A stretch of DNA of 64,000 bases, from assembly GCF_000383415.1 (NCBI RefSeq), contig NZ_KB911256.1, positions 496,001-560,000 on the forward strand. The letters run 5' to 3'. Below are positions 47,593-56,628 of the stretch, piece after piece. The DNA comes from Hyphomicrobium zavarzinii ATCC 27496 (lineage in GTDB: Bacteria > Pseudomonadota > Alphaproteobacteria > Rhizobiales > Hyphomicrobiaceae). Position numbers and translations under genes: made by a program. The notes beneath the pieces are model-generated. The model did no database searches, had not been told where the DNA came from, and saw only the letters and a list, made by a program, of their open reading frames with translations. Each line of letters opens with the position of its first letter. Position 1 is the first letter of the stretch.

Positions 47593-48240
47593 TTAACCGA
47601 GCGCGGAAAGAAGAATGTCCGGCCCGTCCTTCACGATCGAGAGCGTCATGCCCGCGGCCAGCGAAAGCCGCCACGTGTAGTAGGCCTGGATGGTCATGGC
47701 ATCGAGCGCGGGGAGGCCTTCCCCTGAGATGAACTCGCCAAGATGCTGGGGCGGGCGCGCCCCGGTGCCCTGGCAGCGCAGAACGAAATTGGGCGCCTCG
47801 TTCGTTCCCGACATCAGGACCGTGATCTCGCCGCCGCGCGGCAGCGCGGTGACCGCGACCGCGATGAGGTTCAACAGCAGCTTGACCTTGTCCTTCGCCA
47901 TGTGGCCGCCCAAGCCCTGCCAGCCGAGCTTGTGTTTGCCTTGGCCGATGAAGCCGCGGGAAATCTGCTCGGCCGTGCCGAGGTCGATCAGCGAGCCGGC
48001 AGAGCCTGCCGCGCCAAATGCGAAGCGCGCGAACTGAAGGCGCGCAGAGGCTTGTTCCGTGACATTGCGGATGACGCTCAGCGCATAGGTCTTCGCCTCC
48101 GCGTCGTCGTCCTCGCTCAGGATCTCGAGCCCGTTGTAGATGGCGCCCACGGGGCCGATCACGTCATGGCAGATCTTGCTCGAGATCAGAGCGGCAAGTT
48201 CGAGATCCGTCGGATGGACGCGCTGAGTAGCCTCGGTCAT
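47593..48240 (-). CDS. chpT: ChpT histidine phosphotransferase
   Basis: 215 residues from the ATG at 48240. The phosphotransfer His is H25 in LISSKICHDVIGPVGAIYNGLEIL, the hallmark helix of ChpT; the rest is a degenerate HATPase-like fold without ATP-binding boxes. ChpT carries phosphate from CckA to CtrA and CpdR, controlling the cell cycle in alphaproteobacteria. The frame is open 64 codons upstream without similarity. Divergent from cysQ, and upstream of a single-domain receiver. Confidence 0.9.
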   Translation of the reverse strand: MTEATQRVHPTDLELAALISSKICHDVIGPVGAIYNGLEILSEDDDAEAKTYALSVIRNVTEQASARLQFARFAFGAAGSAGSLIDLGTAEQISRGFIGQGKHKLGWQGLGGHMAKDKVKLLLNLIAVAVTALPRGGEITVLMSGTNEAPNFVLRCQGTGARPPQHLGEFISGEGLPALDAMTIQAYYTWRLSLAAGMTLSIVKDGPDILLSALG

Positions 48241-48519
48241 GGAAATTTGCCCCCTAACGAGCGATCGGTTTTTAGGCAGCGGCCATGTCCCGCAGTAGTC
48301 TGCCTGCCGGTCGCCTTGTCTTCTGCCGGATCGCGCAGTTGATCTTGCTTCGCAAACACCTTGTCTGCTCTGATACACGCCACCTGTGGATCTGCAAAGG
48401 CTGGCCGGTCGGCAAGCGGGACGCACGCCCATTTTGGGCTATGAATGAGTCTCGACGGCCACGCCGGATTGGAGTGGAGCTGTGGCCAAGGGAAATAACG
48501 GGCGATTCGGGACGCTCTG

Positions 48520-49350
48520 ATGAGAACATTCGATTTCCCAGCATTGGCCGACAAGCTGTTGCCCGCTGTTCTCGCGGCGGGCGCAGCCCAGATGCACCTT
48601 TATGAATGCGGCGTGCTGGTCGAGCAGAAGCCCGATTCGTCCCCCGTCACCGCTGCCGATCGCGAGGCGGAAGCGCTCCTGCTGGACGGCCTCTGGCATG
48701 CCGCGCGCGGTGTTCCGGTGGTGGCCGAGGAGAGCGTGTCGCTGGGCGAGGCCCCGCCAAGGGGAACCGCATTCTTCCTCGTCGATCCTCTCGACGGCAC
48801 GCGCGAATTCGTGAACCATTGCGGCGAGTTCACCGTCAATATCGGGCTCGTGGTCGGAAAGTCGCCGGTTTTCGGAATGATCTACGCGCCCGCTCTGGGT
48901 GAGCTCTATGTCACGCTCGGTCCGGGAAGGTCGGTCGGCACGCACATTCCCGTCACCGCCAAGGCCGAGCCGCTGGCGAGCTATCCGCTTCGGGAGCTCA
49001 GAACGCGCACGCCCAACGTCAATGCGCTGACGGTTCTCGAAAGCCGCTCCCACCGCACGCCGCAGATCGAGGCGTTCCTGTCACGCTACGCCATCACGGA
49101 AGTAAAGCGCGCCGGCTCGTCGCTCAAGTTCTGCCAGATCGCCCGAGGCGATGCCGACTTCTACGTGCGCCTGGGACCGACGAAGGAGTGGGATACCGCG
49201 GCGGGCCAAGCCATTCTGGAAGCAGCGGGCGGCATGGTCACCACGCTCGCCGGGCATCCCTTGACCTGCGGCAATGCCGACGACGGCTACCTCAATCCCA
49301 ATTTCGTCGCCTGGGGCCGGGAGCCGATCCCGCCGCGCGCCGAGGACTAA
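48520..49350 (+). CDS. cysQ: 3'(2'),5'-bisphosphate nucleotidase CysQ
   Basis: 276 residues of the inositol-monophosphatase fold: SPVTAADREAE (41-51), AEES (69-72), the metal motif DPLDGTREF (89-97), and WDTAAGQAILEAAGG near the C-terminus. It hydrolyses PAP from sulfate assimilation. The ribosome site (CGGGACGCTCTG) is moderate. Divergent from chpT with a 279-base spacer. Confidence 0.9.
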   Translation: MRTFDFPALADKLLPAVLAAGAAQMHLYECGVLVEQKPDSSPVTAADREAEALLLDGLWHAARGVPVVAEESVSLGEAPPRGTAFFLVDPLDGTREFVNHCGEFTVNIGLVVGKSPVFGMIYAPALGELYVTLGPGRSVGTHIPVTAKAEPLASYPLRELRTRTPNVNALTVLESRSHRTPQIEAFLSRYAITEVKRAGSSLKFCQIARGDADFYVRLGPTKEWDTAAGQAILEAAGGMVTTLAGHPLTCGNADDGYLNPNFVAWGREPIPPRAED

Positions 49351-49590
49351 CCGTCCCACGAAGCACGCGATACCCGCAATTTGTGATCGCGGCGGATTCG
49401 TGAGTCATCCCGGAGGCTTGCTCGCATGAGCTCCGCGACGGACTTCCGATGCGGGCCAAGCGGCCACACTTTGGTAACACTTTAAGCGAAGTATCTTTGG
49501 GGGTTCGGTACGGTCTGCGTGCATCTGCGTCGTCGTCGCTTCATGCGCGAGATCCAAGGATTTCGGAAACCCCGAGGACGTCGGAAACCA

Positions 49591-50673
49591 ATGACCGCCT
49601 TTTCTCTCTTGCGCCGCCTGCCTCATTTCGCGGGAGCCGCGCTTCTTATTCTCGCGACCCTCCCCGCCAGTGCCCAGGACAGTCAGCCGTGGAGAGCGCC
49701 GTCCGGCGAGTTCTCGGTCGACAGCTACCGCAGCGGCGGCAGCACATCGAACTATTCGGGCAATACCAATTCCGGGAACTACAATTCGGGGAGCTACGGC
49801 TCGAACGGGCGCGCCGATCCCTACGCCCGCTCGAACGACACCTATTCGCAAGGCAACTACCCCCAGAGCGGCAACGGTTACTCCCAGGGCGGTGGCGCCT
49901 ATCCGCAGGGGGGCAACTCCGGCGGATACGGCGTGAATGGAGACGCGTACTCCCCGAGCCGGGGCGGCTATGGCGGAGGCAACGACGCCTACGCTCCGCC
50001 GCCACGCCAGGACACCTATTCCGGAGGCGGGGGCGGCGACGTCTATTCGCCGAGCCGTCAGGGACGCAGCGACAGCTACACAGACCCGGGTCAACCGGCG
50101 GACAGTGGTGGCTACGGTGAGCCCTATGCGCCTCCCCCCGGTGACACCGGCCAGCCCTACCGCGAAGCGGCTCCCGCGCAAGGCGGCGGCTCGACTTACG
50201 AGCAGAACGAGATCATCGCCGCAGGGCACGGGTTCTTCGGCGCCATCAGCCAGAACCTCGCGCAGGCTGTGGAATACGCTTTCAAGAGCCAGGGACGTCC
50301 GAACGGCTACATCCTGGGCGAAGACGCCGGTGGCGCTTTCGTCGTTGGGTTGCGTTACGGCGAGGGCCGCCTCTACACGAAAGACGCGGGTGACCACAAA
50401 GTGTTCTGGCAGGGGCCTTCCGTCGGCTACGATGCCGGCGCCGAAGGCTCGAAGGCGATGGTGCTCGTGTACAATCTCCGCGATCCCTCGGAAATCTATA
50501 ATAGATTTGGAGGCGTTCAGGGAGCTGCCTATCTCGTGGGCGGCTTGAGCGTGCAGTTCCAGAAATACGGAGACGTGACACTCGCCGTGATCCGCTCCGG
50601 CGTCGGCGTGCGCTTGGGCGCCAACGTGGGATACCTCAAGTATACCCGCACACCGACTTGGAATCCTTTATAA
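49591..50673 (+). CDS. eipA: DUF1134 envelope integrity protein (EipA-like) with a long Gly/Ser/Tyr/Asn-rich segment
   Basis: 360 residues from the ATG at 49591. Signal peptide (about 1-29, ending PASAQ), then about 140 low-complexity residues dominated by G, S, Y, N and P, and the DUF1134 domain from about 205 (EIIAAGHGFFGAISQNLAQAVEYAFKSQGRPNGYILGEDAGGAFVVGLRYGEG...VGYLKYTRTPTWNPL). In Brucella, EipA is a periplasmic DUF1134 protein needed for envelope integrity; that function is inferred here. The inserted segment is unusually long. Upstream frame extension (24 codons) is unsupported. Confidence 0.85.
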   Translation: MTAFSLLRRLPHFAGAALLILATLPASAQDSQPWRAPSGEFSVDSYRSGGSTSNYSGNTNSGNYNSGSYGSNGRADPYARSNDTYSQGNYPQSGNGYSQGGGAYPQGGNSGGYGVNGDAYSPSRGGYGGGNDAYAPPPRQDTYSGGGGGDVYSPSRQGRSDSYTDPGQPADSGGYGEPYAPPPGDTGQPYREAAPAQGGGSTYEQNEIIAAGHGFFGAISQNLAQAVEYAFKSQGRPNGYILGEDAGGAFVVGLRYGEGRLYTKDAGDHKVFWQGPSVGYDAGAEGSKAMVLVYNLRDPSEIYNRFGGVQGAAYLVGGLSVQFQKYGDVTLAVIRSGVGVRLGANVGYLKYTRTPTWNPL

Positions 50674-50799
50674 GTGGGTGATGAATCCGGACCGGAGCAA
50701 TCCGCTTGCGCCGGACAGCGGGGGCGGCTTTAGTCGCCCACGTCGTGTTGTTTCGTCTGCGGGGATGGACATGAGAGGAGTGGCCCGGGGGATGCGCCG

Positions 50800-52305
50800 G
50801 TGATCACGATCCAATCCGCCATGCTGGTGGCGCTCGGGTTTTTCACGGCAGGCCTCATCGGCTTTCTGCTGGCGCCGCTTTACGGCCGGCGTTCCGCGCG
50901 CCTCGCGACCGAGGCGCTGCGCGCGACGATGCCGCTGTCGTCTGCCGAGATCGCTGCCGACAAGGACCGCCTGCGCGCGACCTACGCCCTTACGATTCAT
51001 AAGCTCGAGCAGAAGGTGGAGAAGGCCGCGTATCTCGCCGCCCGCCAGCGCGTCGAGCTCAATCGCCGCGACGCTGGCATCAGCGAGCTCGAAGGTGAGG
51101 TCGAGCGCCTGAGAGGCGCGCTTGAGGAGCACGAGAACGCCCGCCGGGTTCTGGAGCAGACCATCGCGGAGCGCATGCCCAAGGTGGAGTTCCGTCTCAA
51201 CGAAGCCAAGAAGCTCCTGTTCAACCGCGATCGGGAGATCGGCAGCCTCACGCAGTCCTCGCAGCGCCAGACGCATGCGCTCGAGGAGGCGACGCAGATC
51301 AACGCTCAGCAGCGCGACGAGATACATCGCCTGAACGCCACGCTCGCCGCCCGCGCGGCGCGCAACCGCGAGACGCTGGCCGATCCGCGCTTCGACGGCG
51401 AGGTTGCGCTGCGGGCCGAGATCGAGGCGTTGCGCACCAAGACGCGCGATCAGTCGGCTGTCATCAGCCGTCTCCAAAGCGCGTTGTCGAATGCGGGAAC
51501 CGCGACGCAGGCCGCCGCCAGCGCGCCGAAGGCACCGGCTCAACCGGCGCCCGCCTCCGAGTCGGCCATCGACCACACCGAGGAGCTTGCCCGCCTGCGC
51601 AAGGATCTTGCCGACGCCGAGAACGCCTTGCGCTCCGCGCGCGGCATGGCCGAGGCGGGCCATGCCGGCCAGGCTGCGCTCGAAGCCGAGATTCGCGCGC
51701 TCACCTCGGCCAACCAGGATCAGTCGGCTGAGGTCGCGCGTCTCAAGGCGGCGCTCGCCACCTACGAGGCGGAGGACGCCGACGACCGCACGATGAAGGA
51801 CAGCAAGGTGGCGATGCGCGCGCGTGTCAGTGCGCTGCAGGCCCAGGCCGAGGAACAGAGCGGCACGATCCAGCGGCTCCGGGCCGAGATCGCCGCTGCG
51901 AACGAGAAGCTCGCGCGTCAGGCTGCCCACTTCATGGACGAGATGCGCCGCCTCGGCGCGGGAACCCTTCCCACGGCAGGCGCCCGCCGCGAGACGACAG
52001 GCCGCCCGCAACCGCTCGTCGAGCGCATCAATGCGCCGCGTCCGCCCCGCCCCGTTCAACCCGCCGTCGGGGCAGCCGCTTCCGCTGCGCGCCGGGATGG
52101 CAACGATCAGGCGCGGGTAAGCGGCTTCCTTCGTGCCCTCGATGGCGTCTCGGGCACTCAGGTCGCAACGGCGAACGGCAACCCGGAGCCTGCTAACGGC
52201 GCCGCGTCGGCCGCGGGCGCTCCCAACGGAGAAGCGCCCAAGAAAACGGACCGCCGGGCAAGTCTCATCGAAAGAATTACCAGGGCAGAGAAGCCCGTTG
52301 CATGA
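50800..52305 (+). CDS. Membrane-anchored long coiled-coil protein
   Basis: 501 residues with a GTG start preceded by a G-rich ribosome site. One N-terminal membrane helix (about 6-26) is followed by almost continuous coiled coil (about 55-390; for example ELEGEVERLRGALEEHENARRVLEQT) broken by an Ala/Pro linker near 235-250, then a disordered tail. It could be a scaffold between envelope and cytoplasm. The gene lies 126 bases after eipA on the same strand. No family recognised. Confidence 0.75.
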   Translation: MITIQSAMLVALGFFTAGLIGFLLAPLYGRRSARLATEALRATMPLSSAEIAADKDRLRATYALTIHKLEQKVEKAAYLAARQRVELNRRDAGISELEGEVERLRGALEEHENARRVLEQTIAERMPKVEFRLNEAKKLLFNRDREIGSLTQSSQRQTHALEEATQINAQQRDEIHRLNATLAARAARNRETLADPRFDGEVALRAEIEALRTKTRDQSAVISRLQSALSNAGTATQAAASAPKAPAQPAPASESAIDHTEELARLRKDLADAENALRSARGMAEAGHAGQAALEAEIRALTSANQDQSAEVARLKAALATYEAEDADDRTMKDSKVAMRARVSALQAQAEEQSGTIQRLRAEIAAANEKLARQAAHFMDEMRRLGAGTLPTAGARRETTGRPQPLVERINAPRPPRPVQPAVGAAASAARRDGNDQARVSGFLRALDGVSGTQVATANGNPEPANGAASAAGAPNGEAPKKTDRRASLIERITRAEKPVA

Positions 52306-52517
52306 CCGCTTCGCCTTGACAGGCCGGAGCGGTACTTTCATTGTGCGCACTATCGGGGCGAGGAGGGGCCAAGCCGCACCGGAACAAGCAAAATAGGGCC
52401 CAAGTCTAGGGAGAAGACATCGGGGTGGTGCCACGGGCGCCGCCCCGATTTGCTGCGCCCTTCCCGTATGCAGGGCAGGGCGAAAATCGTGCGGGGACTG
52501 AGCAGGGAAAAGCTCCG

Positions 52518-53264
52518 TTGGAACTCGAGATCCTTGGTCTGCTCGTCGCCGTAGCCGCGTGCGCCGGATTTGTCGACGCCATCGCGGGCGGCGGCGGCCT
52601 GATCACGTTGCCCGCTCTGCTGATGGCGGGAATGCCGCCCGTGCAGGCCATCGCCACCAACAAGCTGCAGGGAACGTTCGGCGTTGCCGCGTCGAGCTTC
52701 GCCTTCTGGCGCGCGGGCCACATCGACGTGCGTGCGCTCGCGCCCGCCATCGCGGCGGTCGCCGCAGGCGCGCTGCTCGGCAGCGCCGCCGTGCAGTGGA
52801 TCGATCCCGATAGGCTGCGCCTCGCGGTGCCTGCCATTCTGTTGGTCGTGGCCGGATACTTCGCTCTCGCGCCGCATCTGGGCGCGGGCCCGCGCAAGGC
52901 CCGTCTCGGGCCGCTTTCCTTCGTGCTCGGCGTTGCCGGGCCCATTGGCGCCTATGACGGTTTCCTGGGGCCGGGCGCCGGCTCCATGTACCTGATGGGT
53001 TTCGTTGCCCTGCTCGGCACCGACCTCTTGAAGGGGACAGCGGGCACCAAACTCCTCAATCTGACGTCGAACGCCGTCGCTCTCGCCGTCTTTGCCGCGG
53101 CGGGCAACGTCGATTACACGGTGGGATTGGCGATGGCGCTCGGGCAGGTCGTGGGCTCCCGGGCCGGGGCCCGCACCGCGATGCTGCGCGGCGCGCCCCT
53201 GATCCGCCCTCTCGTCGTGATCGTCTCGATAGCGATTGCGGCGAGCCTGCTTCTGCGAGGATAG
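52518..53264 (+). CDS. TauE/SafE-family (TSUP) membrane transporter
   Basis: 248 residues from a TTG start at 52518, with AGGGAAAAG before it; no in-frame ATG fits better. It has about eight membrane helices. The repeated Gly-rich motifs GFVDAIAGGGGLITLPALL and GAYDGFLGPGAGSMYLMGF are the TSUP signature of sulfite/organosulfonate and related anion exporters. The substrate is not deducible. It precedes a DUF4212-like/symporter pair by 28 bases, so all three may be co-transcribed. Confidence 0.85.
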   Translation: MELEILGLLVAVAACAGFVDAIAGGGGLITLPALLMAGMPPVQAIATNKLQGTFGVAASSFAFWRAGHIDVRALAPAIAAVAAGALLGSAAVQWIDPDRLRLAVPAILLVVAGYFALAPHLGAGPRKARLGPLSFVLGVAGPIGAYDGFLGPGAGSMYLMGFVALLGTDLLKGTAGTKLLNLTSNAVALAVFAAAGNVDYTVGLAMALGQVVGSRAGARTAMLRGAPLIRPLVVIVSIAIAASLLLRG

Positions 53265-53292
53265 TCGGCGTCAGCGTCGTAGGGAGTGCTGC

Positions 53293-53724
53293 ATGATCGA
53301 GATCGTTCTGGGGCTTCTGCTGGTCGCGGGCGCGTTCATCATCCTCACGGGTGCTGGAGATACGCTCGGTCTCTCGAACATCGATTTTTTTCCGTTGCTC
53401 GGCTATGGCGGCACCGGGTTCATCCTGGCTCTCGGCATACTGTTGATCGCGGCTGGCCTCTCCCGCAGGGCCATGCAGCGCCATCACGAGCGTCGCCACA
53501 CCATCCGGAGCGCACGCCTCACGGCTGCGGCGTTTCTCGGCGCAGCAAGCCTCGCGGTGGGATTGCCGCTTGCCGCCGAGCCCTTCAACCTGCTGCGCCT
53601 CGAAGGATTTCCCGTCGGCTATTATCTCGCCGCCCAAGGCGGTCTGATCGGTCTCGTCATTCTGGCGTTTGTCTGGGCCGGCCGGCAGAACCGCATCGAT
53701 GCGGAGGGGGCGGGCAATGAGTGA
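53293..53724 (+). CDS. DUF4212-like symporter small subunit with extra N-terminal helices
   Basis: 143 residues. The second half (LTAAAFLGAASLAVGLPLAAEPFNLLRLEGFPVGYYLAAQGGLIGLVILAFVWAGRQNRIDAEG) aligns with DUF4212, including the terminal (N)RQ-x-xID motif, although the wording of the motif differs from the copy at 11775-12035. The first half adds two more membrane helices (about 3-20 and 36-55). The stop overlaps the symporter start by eight bases, so the proteins are made together. Confidence 0.7.
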   Translation: MIEIVLGLLLVAGAFIILTGAGDTLGLSNIDFFPLLGYGGTGFILALGILLIAAGLSRRAMQRHHERRHTIRSARLTAAAFLGAASLAVGLPLAAEPFNLLRLEGFPVGYYLAAQGGLIGLVILAFVWAGRQNRIDAEGAGNE

Positions 53725-55642
53725 CATCGCGGCCCATCCCGTCGCGGAGAGATCGACGCCGCTGTCGCTCGCAGGCTTGTCGGCGGCGGGACGGGCGGTT
53801 CCCGTTTCGCTTCTCGCAGCACTTCCCGGCCTCGTCTATTTCGCGGGCTACGATCATTTGGCTTACGGCCTCGGCATTCTGGCGGGCGTGGTGCTGGCGG
53901 GCTTGTTGATCGCGCCGAAGCTCAGCGCGCTGGGTGCTTCGAGCGCGGCGGGGGCGTTGCGTGAGAGGCATGGACGCACCGCCGCAGCCGTCGCGGCTCT
54001 CATCCTGGTCCTCACCACCATTCCGCTCATCGGGGCGGAAGTGTCGTTCATCGCGCGCGTTGCGGCCAACGCCGTTGCCGTTCCAGAGACCTGGGCCGTA
54101 CTCGGCATGGCGCTTCTCATCGCGCTAGCTACGGTCGCGTTGGGGGAGGCGCCGCTCCGCGTGCTCTCTGCGATCGCATATCTCCTGCTCGCGGCAAGCC
54201 TCATCGTGCCCCTCTGCCTGATCGCGGTAAAAGCACAGGGCCTGGTGTTTCCGCACTTCGCGTTTGGTCACGCCCTGGCCGACTTGCACGGCATTGAGGA
54301 GCAGCTTCTCGAAGCGGGCGTCGTCGATTTCGACACCTTCAGCGCCCACACGGCACCCTTCATCCGCCTCTCGCAGCTCGACGTGTTTGCGCTCGTCGTG
54401 ACGCTCGCACTCGGCGTTGCGGTGCTACCCCAGCTTCTCGCTGCCCTCGCGACGCGGAAGCGCCCCGCCGTCACACGGCTCGCAGGCGCCTGGACCGCAC
54501 TTTTCATGATGCTCCTCCTCGTCACCGTTCCTGCCCTCGTGGCCTTCGTGAAGCTTGAGATCTACGGGCTCGTTGCAAAGGCGACACCCCTCGCGGAGCT
54601 ACCCGCCTGGCTCGAAGCTCCGCTGCGCTCGGGCTTCGTGCATCTCTACGGAACCTCCCTGCATCTGCTCGATCAGGTGACGGACGCCGTGCGCGCGGGC
54701 AGCGAGAATGCGGATGCCATTGCGGGCGCTTTCTCCGCCGATACGCAAGCGCTCGGCCGTTGGCAGGCACTCGATCCTCAGATTCAGGAGGCGATGGTGG
54801 CGTCCGCGCGCACGCTCGTCGCAGAGCCTTCGGCGTCTTCGTGGACCATTTACCTCACGAGCGTTCTCCCCGCGGCCAGCGCGGCGGCCGGAAACGAGAC
54901 GGCAGCGCTCACCCAGGCAGCGCTCGTTATCGAGCCACTCGGGCTGGTGTTCGCCATACCCGCCCTGACAGAGCACCCGGCGGAGATCTCGCTCCTTTTT
55001 GCGGCTGCTGCCGTATGCGCCGGTGTCGTGATGGCAGCAAGCCTCGCCCGGAGCGTTTCGGACCTCGGCTTCGCCGCGCCGAGCGGGGAGAAAAGCCGTT
55101 CACATCCGTTGCTGGCACTGGTGGTGGTTGCGGCCGCTGTCGGCGTGGCCTTGCTACGGCGTGAGGATCTGGTCACGCTTGTCGTTTGCGTGTTCGCCAT
55201 TGCAGCCGCTGGATTGTTCCCGGCGTTATCGGTGGGACTTTCCTGGCGCCGGGCGACGGCTGCGGGCGTGGTCGCAGCGATGATCGCCGGGGCTGGCACG
55301 ACGGGCTATTACATCGTGGCGACGACGTTCTTTCCCGCAACGTTCTACGCGACCTGGCCGCAGCTTTCGAATGCGGGAGAAGCAGCGATCGAGGAGTTCT
55401 CGACCCTCGAGACGGAAGCGCGCGAGGGCGAGAATGACGAGGCCAGGGAGATCGCGGCAAAGGCGTTGCAGGATCTGATCGGCGGAACTCCCTCGCGCGA
55501 GGGGCTCGCCAACTGGGCGGGAGTCGATCGCGCATCCTCCGCCGTGTTCGGCGTGCCTGCCGGTCTTCTCGCTCTGCTGCTCGTGAGCGCGGTGACACCT
55601 TCGCGCCGCCGCCGGAGTGAAGCGGGTGACGCTCAGCCGTAA
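53717..55642 (+). CDS. Sodium:solute symporter large subunit, second copy (divergent)
   Basis: 641-residue polytopic protein of the SSS superfamily, paired with the DUF4212-like gene. Compared with the copy at 9877-11709 it contains loops with extra charged sequence near its C-terminus (EFSTLETEAREGENDEAREIAAKALQDLIGG, about 575-605) before ASSAVFGVPAGLLALL, and lacks the other copy's basic tail. The start at 53717 overlaps the small subunit gene. Substrate unknown. Its last bases overlap the convergent hydrolase gene by ten. Confidence 0.8.
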   Translation: MSDIAAHPVAERSTPLSLAGLSAAGRAVPVSLLAALPGLVYFAGYDHLAYGLGILAGVVLAGLLIAPKLSALGASSAAGALRERHGRTAAAVAALILVLTTIPLIGAEVSFIARVAANAVAVPETWAVLGMALLIALATVALGEAPLRVLSAIAYLLLAASLIVPLCLIAVKAQGLVFPHFAFGHALADLHGIEEQLLEAGVVDFDTFSAHTAPFIRLSQLDVFALVVTLALGVAVLPQLLAALATRKRPAVTRLAGAWTALFMMLLLVTVPALVAFVKLEIYGLVAKATPLAELPAWLEAPLRSGFVHLYGTSLHLLDQVTDAVRAGSENADAIAGAFSADTQALGRWQALDPQIQEAMVASARTLVAEPSASSWTIYLTSVLPAASAAAGNETAALTQAALVIEPLGLVFAIPALTEHPAEISLLFAAAAVCAGVVMAASLARSVSDLGFAAPSGEKSRSHPLLALVVVAAAVGVALLRREDLVTLVVCVFAIAAAGLFPALSVGLSWRRATAAGVVAAMIAGAGTTGYYIVATTFFPATFYATWPQLSNAGEAAIEEFSTLETEAREGENDEAREIAAKALQDLIGGTPSREGLANWAGVDRASSAVFGVPAGLLALLLVSAVTPSRRRRSEAGDAQP

Positions 55643-56553
55643 GCGAGCCGGGGCTGCCACTCGGACGCTTCCGCGGCACCGAGGAAGCCCGCGATTTGAT
55701 CGATGCTTTCCGCATCTCTCAAAAGCGGCGCGTGGCCTTGGCCGGGAACGACGAACGAGGTGAAAGCGGGATGGCGCCGCCGCATCTCTTCCACGGTCTC
55801 GGCCGAGAGGATGTCGGACTTTTCTCCGCGCAGCACCATCACCGGAACCCGTTTCAGCGCTTCGAATTGCGGCCACAGCGCCGGAATGGGCCCATCGAGC
55901 ACGGAGAGCGCGTTGGAAAGCTCGGGATCGTAGCCGGGTGCCGGGCGCCCCTTGTGCTCGTTGAACCATTGCTTCGCTACTTCGACCCAGTCCTCGGGCG
56001 GCACGGCCGGAAATGCGCGGCGGCTCATATCGTGCACCAGCGCGCCTGCTTCCGCCCATGTGCCCGGAAGGGGAATGCGCCCCACATAGGCCGAGATGCG
56101 GCCGAGGCCCTTCTGCTCGATCACCGGGCCGATGTCGTTCAGCACGACCGCGCCGAGCGCGCGGGGCTGTATGGCGGCGATCGCCATGGCGATCAGACCG
56201 CCGCGCGAGGTGCCGATGACGGACGCCGTCTTCACGCCCGTGACGATCATGAAATCGAGCACGTCGAGCGCTTCGATCGGCACGGCGTAGTTGCGCCAGT
56301 CCGGATCGGCTTCCGAAAGCCCGCGCCCGCGGTAGTCGAACGTGTAGACGTCGCGCGGCCCGTCATGCCGTTGCGAAAGCTCTTCGGCGATCACGTTGAA
56401 ATCGCGGCAATTGCGGGTGAGGCCCGCGAGGCAGAGTACGGGGCGGCGCACGACGCCATCATGGAAAGCGGCTGGATAGTGCCGGCCGTAGAGCCTGAGC
56501 CCGTCGCGGGCTGTGAAATAAATGTCTCGAAGCGCCGGCGCTGTACGCGTCAT
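55633..56553 (-). CDS. Alpha/beta hydrolase
   Basis: 306 residues. HYPAAFHDGVVRRPVLCLAGLTRNCRDFN forms the oxyanion segment, TFDYRGRGLSE follows, the nucleophile elbow is GTSRGG, a late Asp lies in VLRGEKSDILSAETV and the His in GQGHAP. This is a complete catalytic triad. The exact substrate is unknown (esterase, lactonase and epoxide-hydrolase-like proteins all share this plan). It is convergent with the symporter gene with a ten-base overlap. Confidence 0.85.
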   Translation of the reverse strand: MTRTAPALRDIYFTARDGLRLYGRHYPAAFHDGVVRRPVLCLAGLTRNCRDFNVIAEELSQRHDGPRDVYTFDYRGRGLSEADPDWRNYAVPIEALDVLDFMIVTGVKTASVIGTSRGGLIAMAIAAIQPRALGAVVLNDIGPVIEQKGLGRISAYVGRIPLPGTWAEAGALVHDMSRRAFPAVPPEDWVEVAKQWFNEHKGRPAPGYDPELSNALSVLDGPIPALWPQFEALKRVPVMVLRGEKSDILSAETVEEMRRRHPAFTSFVVPGQGHAPLLRDAESIDQIAGFLGAAEASEWQPRLAYG

Positions 56554-56628
56554 GCCACTTACCCCGCTGAAAATTTCCGGCCGGGCCGCCCAGCCCGGTG
56601 GAGAATGAAAAAAACTCGCGTCGTGTTG

